A DNA stretch of 7,359 bases from Caldimonas sp. Its GTDB lineage: Bacteria > Pseudomonadota > Gammaproteobacteria > Burkholderiales > Burkholderiaceae_C. Shown in pieces: positions 1 through 4,790 of this stretch. The notes beneath the pieces are model-generated. The model had not been told where the DNA came from and did no database searches. It saw nothing but the letters and a program-made list of their open reading frames with translations. A program made the position numbers and the translations under genes. Position 1 is the first letter of the stretch, and each line of letters begins with the position of its first letter. The stretch is from positions 1 to 7,359 of the forward strand of contig JASLGD010000173.1 in assembly GCA_030150305.1 (NCBI GenBank). Direction: 5' to 3'.

Positions 1-16
1 GGCGGGCTGCGAGCGC

Positions 17-805
17 TCAGGCAACCTTGCGCCCCTTCGCCGCGGCGAGGCTCGCGCGCAGCGTCTCGGCGAGGTCGCTCGTCGCCTCCTTCGGCTTGGC
101 GGCGACGAGCTTCAGCTTCGCGCCCTTCGCCTTCGCCTCGATCAGCTCGTGCAGGCGCTCGCGATACTCGTTGTGCCACTCCTCGGGAGCGAACGGGCCG
201 GTGATCGAATCGACGAGCTGCTCGGCGAGCTTGATCTCGGCGGGCGACGGGGTGCGCGCCTGGTCGGGGCGGATCGCGGGAACGTCGAGCACCTGCTCGG
301 AGCGGCGCAGCGTCGTCATCCGCAGGTAGCCGTCGTCGCCGACCGCGAGCGCGCCGACGTAGCGCTTGTCGCGCATCACCCAGCGCGCGATGCCGATCCG
401 CTCCTTGCCGGCGAGCGCGCCCGCGAGCGCGAAGTAGTCGGCGTCGCCCTTCTCGTCGGGGCCGAGATAGTACGGTCGGTCGAACCACGCGTCGCCGAGC
501 GCGTCGCGGGGAACGAAGCGCAGCAGGTGGATCGCGCGGTCCGACTCGGGCGCGAGCTGCGCGAGCTCGTCGGGCTCGAGGATCACCGCGCGCTGGTCGT
601 CGAGCGGAAAGGCCTTGCGCTGCTGCTCCTTCGGCACCTCGCGGCCGTTGTCCTTGCGGACGATTCGCTGCTCGACCGGCGTCAGGTCCTGGTCGTGGAG
701 AAGGTGGAAGTGGACCGCCTGGTCCTGCACCGCGGAGTACATCTTGATCGGCACCTCGTGCTCGCCGAGGACGAGGTTGCCCTTCCAGATCGCGCGCGCG
801 GCCAT
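17..805 (-). CDS. ku: Ku protein, bacterial NHEJ DNA-end-binding factor
   Basis: The 262-residue product matches the bacterial Ku core fold. It opens with MAARAIWKGNLVLGEHEVPIKMYSAV (residues 1-26), the characteristic Ku start, followed by VHFHLLHDQD (31-40), a RPYYLGPDEKG strand (110-120), the IGIARWVMRDKRYVGAL segment (137-153) and a helical end around EEWHNEYRERLHELIEAKAKG (208-228). In known systems Ku forms a homodimeric ring that threads onto double-strand ends and recruits the ligase LigD. The tail (229-262) is basic and Ala/Lys-rich, as is common in bacterial Ku, where it contributes to DNA and LigD contacts. The ATG at 805 was chosen because homology begins exactly there; the reading frame stays open to 997, but that extension is low-complexity and not Ku-like. 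An AGGAG lies about 18 nt upstream, too far for an ideal ribosome site. A 207-bp gap separates it from the upstream dioxygenase-like gene, so it may have its own promoter. No LigD is visible; only 16 nt lie beyond the stop. Confidence 0.95.
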   Translation of the reverse strand: MAARAIWKGNLVLGEHEVPIKMYSAVQDQAVHFHLLHDQDLTPVEQRIVRKDNGREVPKEQQRKAFPLDDQRAVILEPDELAQLAPESDRAIHLLRFVPRDALGDAWFDRPYYLGPDEKGDADYFALAGALAGKERIGIARWVMRDKRYVGALAVGDDGYLRMTTLRRSEQVLDVPAIRPDQARTPSPAEIKLAEQLVDSITGPFAPEEWHNEYRERLHELIEAKAKGAKLKLVAAKPKEATSDLAETLRASLAAAKGRKVA

Positions 806-938
806 GCTCGTTGCCCGAGGGTTCTCCTGCGATTGGAGCGTGCTCGGATCATCGCATCCAGCGCGCGGCGTCGCACCTGCGCGTAGGTCTGCGCCCCGGC
901 CGCCCGTCGGACAGCCGAGCACCCGCGAACCGGCGCGC

Positions 939-950
939 CGTCGATCGACG
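939..950. promoter_or_regulatory. Perfect 12-bp palindrome upstream of ku
   Basis: CGTCGATCGACG is a perfect inverted repeat centred between 944 and 945, about 140 bp upstream of the Ku start codon. It could be an operator half-site pair for a dimeric regulator. In DNA this GC-rich, short palindromes also arise by chance, and no regulator is identified. Confidence 0.25.
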
Positions 951-969
951 ACGCTCGTCGCGGGGGTCA

Positions 970-989
970 GGCGAGCGACCCTGCTCGCC
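970..989 (-). terminator. Candidate hairpin 3' of the dioxygenase-like gene
   Basis: GGCGAGC (970-976) and GCTCGCC (983-989) are perfect complements around a 6-nt loop. On the minus strand the stem begins about 23 nt after the TGA at 1013-1015, the right place for a transcript-end hairpin. No U-tract follows, so this is not a classical intrinsic terminator. It could be a Rho-linked 3' end or an mRNA-stabilising stem. Confidence 0.35.
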
Positions 990-1012
990 GAGCTCATCGC
1001 CGACCGCTGCGG

Positions 1013-1387
1013 TCACGACGCGCCGGGCGGGCCGGCGGGCCGAAGTGCAGCCAGGTTCAGCGTGTGCGAGCGGCCGAGCCAGAGCGCGCAGTCGCGGTGG
1101 TCGCGCAGCTCGTCGTCGGTGTTCGGATGCACGAAGACGTCGAGCGCGCCGTGGTTGAGCGCGAGCCAGCCGACGACGTGCTCGAACGCGTCGGCGCCGA
1201 ACGCGACCTGGAAGCTCCACATCGGATGCGGCCCGACCGGCTTCTCGTGGAAGCGGCCGATCTGCACGCGCCCGGCCAGCGCCGCCTGCACCGTCTCGCG
1301 CAGCGCCCAGGCCGCGTCGCGGCTCGCGGCGTCGAAGTAGACGTGGGCGTGCCAGCTGCCGATGATCGACGGGTCGAGCGGTGGCAT
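1013..1387 (-). CDS. DOPA 4,5-dioxygenase family protein
   Basis: The 124-residue product matches the small DOPA 4,5-dioxygenase-like family found in fungi and bacteria, which is distinct from the larger plant LigB-type enzymes. Visible family blocks are SWHAHVYFD (residues 11-19), RFHEKPVGPHPMWSFQVAF (45-63), LNHGALDVFVHPNT (77-90) and the DDELRDHRDCALWLG end (91-105). Histidines at 13, 15, 47, 54, 79, 87 and 97 include the likely metal ligands. Characterised members cleave the catechol ring of DOPA to seco-DOPA; the natural substrate of most bacterial members is unknown, so a catechol-type substrate is inferred. The length is normal and the protein lacks a signal peptide, implying a cytosolic enzyme. 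The ATG at 1387 precedes the conserved core by about ten residues. No Shine-Dalgarno sequence precedes it; a CATACT hexamer ends 9 nt upstream. It lies 73 bp downstream of the Bug receptor gene in the same orientation, so co-transcription is possible. Confidence 0.9.
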   Translation of the reverse strand: MPPLDPSIIGSWHAHVYFDAASRDAAWALRETVQAALAGRVQIGRFHEKPVGPHPMWSFQVAFGADAFEHVVGWLALNHGALDVFVHPNTDDELRDHRDCALWLGRSHTLNLAALRPAGPPGAS

Positions 1388-1460
1388 GGTCGGCGCAGTA
1401 TGCGACCGGAGTGCGGCGGCGACGTCAGCGCCGTCGCGGCCGCTGGGTCGTCACGGTCGC
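1388..1460. other. 73-bp gap with small inverted repeat
   Basis: This spacer lies between the receptor stop and the dioxygenase-like start on the minus strand. It contains GCGACG (1419-1424) and CGTCGC (1432-1437), a 6-bp stem with a 7-nt loop and no T-tract. A CATACT hexamer (minus strand, 1397-1402) sits 9 nt before the next start codon and could be a weak -10. Both signals are marginal. Confidence 0.3.
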
Positions 1461-2429
1461 TCAGTCGGCGCGCGCGCCCGACTCCTTGACGATCTTTCCC
1501 CAGCGGCCGATGTCGTCGCGGATGAGCTGCGCGAACTGCTCCGGCGTGCCGCCGAGCGGCTCGGCGCCTTCTTCGGCGAGGCGCTTGCGCAGCTCGGGCT
1601 GCTGCAGCGCCTTGTTGAACTCGGCGTTGAGCCTGGCCACGACGTCCTTCGGCGTTCCGGCCGGAGCGAGGAAGCCGAACCAGGTCACCGAGTCGAAGCC
1701 CTGGTAGCCGGCCTCGGCGACGGTCGGCGTCTGCGGCAGGTCGGCGACGCGCTTGCTCGACGTCACCGCGATCGCGCGCAGCTTGCCGGACCGGATCTGC
1801 TGCAGCACCGAAGGCACCGAGGAGACGTAGAGCTGCACCTGGCCGCCGATGATGTCGGTCAGCGCCTGGTTCGTCCCCTTGTACGGCACGTGCGTGAAGC
1901 GCACGCCGGCCGCCTTCTGGAACCGCTCGCCGGTGAGGTGCGCGACGGTGCCGTTGCCGGGCGAAGCGAAGTTGATCTCGCCCGGCTTCGCCTTCGCGGC
2001 GGCGACGACCTCGGCGAGCGTCTTGTAGGGCGACTGTGCCGGCACGACGAGCACGAGCGGCGCGCTCGCGACGAGCGCGATCGGCGTCAGGTCCTTCGTC
2101 GGGTCGTACGGCAGCTTCGAATACAGCGTCGGGTTGATCGCGAGGTTGCTCGTCTGCCCGAGGACGATCGTGTAGCCGTCGGGCGGCGACTTGGCCGCCT
2201 GGTCGACGCCGAGGTTGCCGCCCGCGCCGGCCCTGTTGTCGATCACGAACGTCCACTTGGTGTTCGAGGTCACCGCGTGCGTCACCTCGCGGGCGATGAT
2301 GTCGGTGCCGCCGCCGGGCGGGAACGGCACGACGGCACGGATCGGCTTGGTGGGGTACGCCTGCGCGAGGGCGAGGCTGCACGCGAACGCGGCAGCGACG
2401 CCGGCGACGCCGCGTCGAAGCTGGGGCAT
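1461..2429 (-). CDS. Bug/TctC-family periplasmic substrate-binding protein
   Basis: The 322-residue product is a tripartite tricarboxylate transporter (TTT) substrate-binding protein of the Bug family. A signal peptide is clear: basic MPQLRRG, a hydrophobic stretch to residue 21, and likely cleavage after AQA (residue 24). The mature start YPTKPIRAVVPFPPGGGTDIIAR (25-47) is the family signature. It is followed by VIDNRAGAGGNLG (62-74), DGYTIVLG (84-91), NFASPGNGTVAHLTGE (153-168), HVPYKGTNQALTDIIGGQVQL (180-200), LRAIAVTSSKR (217-227) and a C-terminal PAGTPKDVVARLN block (256-268). Bug proteins bind organic acids, amides or aromatic carboxylates in the periplasm; the ligand cannot be read from sequence. 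Residues 14-17 (AFAC) are a poor lipobox, so a soluble periplasmic form is favoured. The ATG at 2429 was chosen because a GGAG (2438-2441, minus strand) lies 8 nt upstream and the signal peptide begins there; an in-frame ATG at 2504 is rejected. No tctA/tctB membrane genes are adjacent, making this an orphan receptor as is usual in Burkholderiales. Confidence 0.95.
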   Translation of the reverse strand: MPQLRRGVAGVAAAFACSLALAQAYPTKPIRAVVPFPPGGGTDIIAREVTHAVTSNTKWTFVIDNRAGAGGNLGVDQAAKSPPDGYTIVLGQTSNLAINPTLYSKLPYDPTKDLTPIALVASAPLVLVVPAQSPYKTLAEVVAAAKAKPGEINFASPGNGTVAHLTGERFQKAAGVRFTHVPYKGTNQALTDIIGGQVQLYVSSVPSVLQQIRSGKLRAIAVTSSKRVADLPQTPTVAEAGYQGFDSVTWFGFLAPAGTPKDVVARLNAEFNKALQQPELRKRLAEEGAEPLGGTPEQFAQLIRDDIGRWGKIVKESGARAD

Positions 2430-2606
2430 CGGGTTGTCTCCGTTGTGTTTGGCGCAGTGTCGGGCCGCGCTCGGTGCACTGTCCAATCGATAGTTTCTTC
2501 GCAACCATCGACGCCGCTTTTGCGATCACGGAGCGGCGCGACCTCCGGTCGGCGCGCTCGCTGACGACAAGCTGACTCGAGGCGGGGTTTACGCCGAATC
2601 GCCCGC

Positions 2607-2618
2607 CGATGCGCATCG
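2607..2618. promoter_or_regulatory. Perfect 12-bp palindrome, candidate operator
   Basis: CGATGCGCATCG is a perfect inverted repeat 43 bp upstream of the peptidase start codon, in the divergent region. A related half-site, CCGATGCACG, follows at 2627-2636. The position suits an operator or a 5'-UTR element for the peptidase gene. No regulator gene is in the window to pair with it. Confidence 0.3.
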
Positions 2619-2650
2619 CCACACTCCGATGCACGCGGCACGAAGTCGCA

Positions 2651-2656
2651 GAGGAG
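2651..2656 (+). promoter_or_regulatory. Ribosome binding site of the S53 peptidase
   Basis: GAGGAG lies 5 nt before the ATG at 2662. It decides the start against the in-frame ATG at 2629, which lacks such a site and would add eleven charged residues ahead of the signal peptide. Confidence 0.7.
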
Positions 2657-2661
2657 TGGAG

Positions 2662-4623
2662 ATGGATCGCACACCCGCATCGGTGCGCCGGCGTGCACGC
2701 GCCGTCGTCAGGACGTTGCTCGGCGCGGCGCTGTTCGCGGCGTTCGCCGGCGTTCACGCCGGCCGTCCGTACCCGGGCCCGAACACGCCGGCGCCGCAGG
2801 ACGTCGGCGCGATGGCGCTCGCGCGCGGCGCGGCACCGGTCACCGCGACGGTCGCGCTCAAACTGCGCAACGTCGACGAGCTGCAGGCGCTCGCGGTCGC
2901 GCTGCACACCCCGGGATCGCCGCAGTTCGGCAAGTTCCTGACGCCGGAGCAGTTCCACGCGCGCTTCGATCCCTCGCCCGACGTCGTCGCCGCAGCGGTC
3001 GCGCACTTCACGCAGGCGGGGCTCGCGGCGCGCCTGGAGTCGGGCAACCTGATCCGCGTCAGCGGCGACGCGACCGCGATCGACCGCGCCTTCGGAACGG
3101 CGCTCCACCTGTACGACGTCGCGCCGCACGGCGGCAACGCCGGCTACCGGTTTCACGCGCCGACGCAAAAAGCGCAGGTCGCGTCGGCCGCGGTCGCCGC
3201 CAACGTCGACGCCGTGCTCGGCCTCGACGACCGCCCCCACTTCCGGCCGCACCTGCAGCGCGCCGCCGGCAAGGCCGGCGCGAGCGCGATCCCCGGGGTC
3301 GCGATCCGCAAGGTCCCGAGCACGACGAATCCGCCGGGCGTCTGGACGGTGACCGACTTCGCGCAGTACTACGACGTGCTGCCGCTCTACAACCAGAACG
3401 TCCGCGGCCAGGGCCGCACGGTCGGCATCGTCACGCTCGCGTCGTTCACGCCGAGCGACGCGTTCACGTACTGGTCGGCGGTCGGCCTGACGGTCGATCC
3501 GCATCGGCTGACGGTGGTCGACATCGACGGCGGCCCCGGCGCGCCGAGCGACGAGTCGGGGTCCGAGGAGACGACCCTCGACGTCGAGCAGTCCGGCGGG
3601 CTCGCGCCGGCGGCGAAGGTGCTCGTCTACCAGGCGCCCAACACCGACCAGGCGTTCTTCGACGCGTTCGTCCGCGCCGTCAACGACAACAAGGCGGAGA
3701 CGGTGTCGGTGAGCTGGGGCGAGTGGGAGTGGTTCGACACGCAGGCGACGGTGACCGTCGGGTCGAAGACGGTCGACTTCCTGCACGCGCTCGAGAGCGT
3801 GCTGCTGCAAGGCGCGGTGCAGGGTCAGACGTTCTTCGCGGCGTCGGGCGATGCCGGCGCATACGACGCCAGCGACGTCTTCCAGCAACCGCAGTACACC
3901 CCGGTGCTCAGCGTCGACTTTCCGGCGTCGTCGCGCTGGATCGTCGCCGCCGGCGGCACGACGCTGGCCGGCGACCAGACGTTCCAGTTCAGCGACGGCT
4001 CGCTCTTCACGGTGCACGTCCCCCAGGAGCGCGTGTGGGGTTGGGACTACCTGATCCCGCTCTGCAGCTTCATCGGCCTCGACCCGGTCTCGTGCGGCAT
4101 CTTCCCGGCCGGCGGCGGGGGCGGCGTCAGCGCATACGTGCCGCTGCCGTTCTACCAGCTGCTCGTGCCGACGAAGACGACCGAGCCCAACCAGCAGCTG
4201 ATCGACACCTCGACCGGCGAGCTGATCACGACGGTGCCGGCGCGCTTCCGCGGCCGCAACCTCCCCGACGTGTCGGCCAACGCCGATCCCGACACCGGCT
4301 ACGTCATCGTCTACACGTCGTCCAAGGTCGGCCTGATCGTCGACGAGTTCATCGGCGGCACGAGCTTCACGGCGCCGCAGCTGAACGGCGTCGCCGCACT
4401 GCTCGGCCAGAGCGTGCACGGCCGACTCGGCCTCTTCAACGTGCCGCTCTACATCGCCGCCTCGACGCAGCTCGGCTACGCCGGGCCGATGGCGCCGCTG
4501 CGCGACATCAAGGCGGGCGACAACTGGTTCTACCAGGGTCGACCCGGCTACGACCAGGGCTCGGGCGTCGGCTCGCTCGACGTCGCCAACTTCGCGCGCA
4601 CGCTGCAGCTGCTCGGGTACTGA
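2662..4623 (+). CDS. Secreted S53 peptidase (sedolisin/kumamolisin type)
   Basis: The 653-residue product is a pro-kumamolisin-type serine-carboxyl peptidase, a family that cleaves proteins at acid pH outside the cytoplasm. A signal peptide (basic RRRARAVVR, hydrophobic to about residue 30, probable cut after VHA at 33) is followed by an activation propeptide (about 50-190, with SPQFGKFLTPEQFHARFDPS near 86-105). The catalytic domain runs from about 225. The expected catalytic residues are present: Glu303 and Asp307 in EETTLDVE, the oxyanion Asp397 in AASGDAG, and Ser568 in GGTSFTAP. Other family marks are VSWGEWE (350-356), DFPASSRWIVAAGGT (419-433), the glycine run 484-488, and NLPDVSANADPDTGY (533-547). 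The Ca2+ site is indicated by Asp615-Ile616 and the C-terminal GYDQGSGVGSLD, with Asp640. The only two cysteines, 468 and 478, lie in an insertion before the glycine run and may form a disulfide. Translation probably starts at 2662 behind GAGGAG. Length and domain order suit the family; substrate specificity is unknown. Confidence 0.95.
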   Translation: MDRTPASVRRRARAVVRTLLGAALFAAFAGVHAGRPYPGPNTPAPQDVGAMALARGAAPVTATVALKLRNVDELQALAVALHTPGSPQFGKFLTPEQFHARFDPSPDVVAAAVAHFTQAGLAARLESGNLIRVSGDATAIDRAFGTALHLYDVAPHGGNAGYRFHAPTQKAQVASAAVAANVDAVLGLDDRPHFRPHLQRAAGKAGASAIPGVAIRKVPSTTNPPGVWTVTDFAQYYDVLPLYNQNVRGQGRTVGIVTLASFTPSDAFTYWSAVGLTVDPHRLTVVDIDGGPGAPSDESGSEETTLDVEQSGGLAPAAKVLVYQAPNTDQAFFDAFVRAVNDNKAETVSVSWGEWEWFDTQATVTVGSKTVDFLHALESVLLQGAVQGQTFFAASGDAGAYDASDVFQQPQYTPVLSVDFPASSRWIVAAGGTTLAGDQTFQFSDGSLFTVHVPQERVWGWDYLIPLCSFIGLDPVSCGIFPAGGGGGVSAYVPLPFYQLLVPTKTTEPNQQLIDTSTGELITTVPARFRGRNLPDVSANADPDTGYVIVYTSSKVGLIVDEFIGGTSFTAPQLNGVAALLGQSVHGRLGLFNVPLYIAASTQLGYAGPMAPLRDIKAGDNWFYQGRPGYDQGSGVGSLDVANFARTLQLLGY

Positions 4624-4669
4624 GCGGGCCCGGGCGCGCACGCGGCGCGGGCGATTTCAGCCGGGGCGT

Positions 4670-4690
4670 CCCGGCGCGCGCCGCGCCGGG
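4670..4690 (+). terminator. Candidate 3' hairpin after the peptidase gene
   Basis: CCCGGCGC (4670-4677) and GCGCCGGG (4683-4690) are perfect complements around a 5-nt loop, beginning 46 nt past the peptidase TGA. The stem is all G-C and should be very stable. It lacks a T-tract (ATTCGAGCCG follows), so intrinsic termination is uncertain. Part of the stem overlaps the first tandem repeat unit, so it may be a by-product of the repeat. Confidence 0.4.
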
Positions 4691-4752
4691 ATTCGAGCCG
4701 CGCGCGCCGCACCGGGATTCGAGCCGGGCGCGCCGCGCCGGGGTTCGCGTCG
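4675..4752. repeat. 26-bp tandem repeat, three copies
   Basis: Units are 4675-4700, 4701-4726 and 4727-4752. Each has a GCGCGCCGC-like left part and a GGGATTCGAGCCG-like right part. Copy 2 differs from copy 1 at one base; copy 3 differs at four, giving GGGGTTCGCGTCG at its right end. The array is exactly contiguous, with no spacers. It lies wholly in the gap between peptidase and kinase, so it is non-coding and probably arose by replication slippage. Homologous repeats elsewhere in the genome cannot be judged from here. Confidence 0.85.
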
Positions 4753-4790
4753 CCGCCAGTTGCGCCTGTCGTTGTGGCTACGATCGGGCG

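Larger units (their letters stand above)
806..1012. other. 207-bp intergenic region upstream of ku
   Basis: This gap lies between the stop of the dioxygenase-like gene and the Ku start, both on the minus strand. It holds a perfect 12-bp palindrome (939-950) and a 7-bp stem hairpin (970-989), listed separately. On the minus strand, a TGCGATGAT stretch about 45 nt before the Ku ATG resembles a weak extended -10 (four of six matches to TATAAT), but I see no convincing -35. Reading frames through the gap give Arg/Ala-rich translations with no recognisable domain. Confidence 0.5.
2430..2661. promoter_or_regulatory. Divergent intergenic region, receptor/peptidase
   Basis: This 232-bp region separates the leftward receptor gene from the rightward peptidase gene, so it must hold at least the promoters for these two directions. 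It is visibly less GC-rich than the genes, especially around 2440-2530. On the minus strand TTGGAC lies about 55 nt before the receptor ATG and resembles a -35, but no good -10 follows at 17 nt. On the plus strand I find no convincing -35/-10 pair. GGCGGG (2581-2586) and CCCGCC (2602-2607) form an inverted repeat, next to the palindrome listed separately. The two ribosome sites are GGAG (2438-2441, minus) and GAGGAG (2651-2656, plus). Confidence 0.55.
4624..4790. other. 167-bp gap between peptidase and kinase
   Basis: This extremely GC-rich spacer contains a perfect 8-bp stem hairpin (4670-4690) and three tandem copies of a 26-bp unit (4675-4752), both listed separately. The last 40 bp are less repetitive and carry TACGAT at 4779-4784, six nt before the kinase ATG, with no Shine-Dalgarno sequence. 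No gene is recognised. Confidence 0.6.

Noticed and set aside
806..997. N-terminal extension of Ku to the ATG at 997
   Set aside because: The extra 64 residues are Arg/Ala/Gly-rich and unlike Ku; the family start MAARAIWKG begins exactly at 805.
2430..2504. N-terminal extension of the Bug receptor to the ATG at 2504
   Set aside because: It would bury the signal peptide behind 25 residues, while the ATG at 2429 has GGAG 8 nt upstream and begins a classical signal sequence.
1057..4641. Very long (1194-codon) open frame on the minus strand across the peptidase, receptor and dioxygenase-like genes
   Set aside because: The translation is almost entirely Arg/Ala/Asp/Val-rich with no domain, and it overlaps three well-supported genes. 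It reflects the scarcity of stop codons in GC-rich DNA.
4684..4730. tRNA fragment or integration site, suggested by the ATTCGAG/CTCGAAT strings resembling a T-loop
   Set aside because: The flanking bases do not form a proper T-stem, no anticodon or acceptor arm is found, and the string repeats as part of the 26-bp unit.
4675..4752. CRISPR array from the 26-bp direct repeats
   Set aside because: The copies are directly contiguous with no spacers, and no cas genes are present.
3723..4790. Upstream extension of the kinase reading frame into the peptidase gene
   Set aside because: That frame within the peptidase region is Arg-rich and motif-free; the kinase family start is at the ATG 4791.
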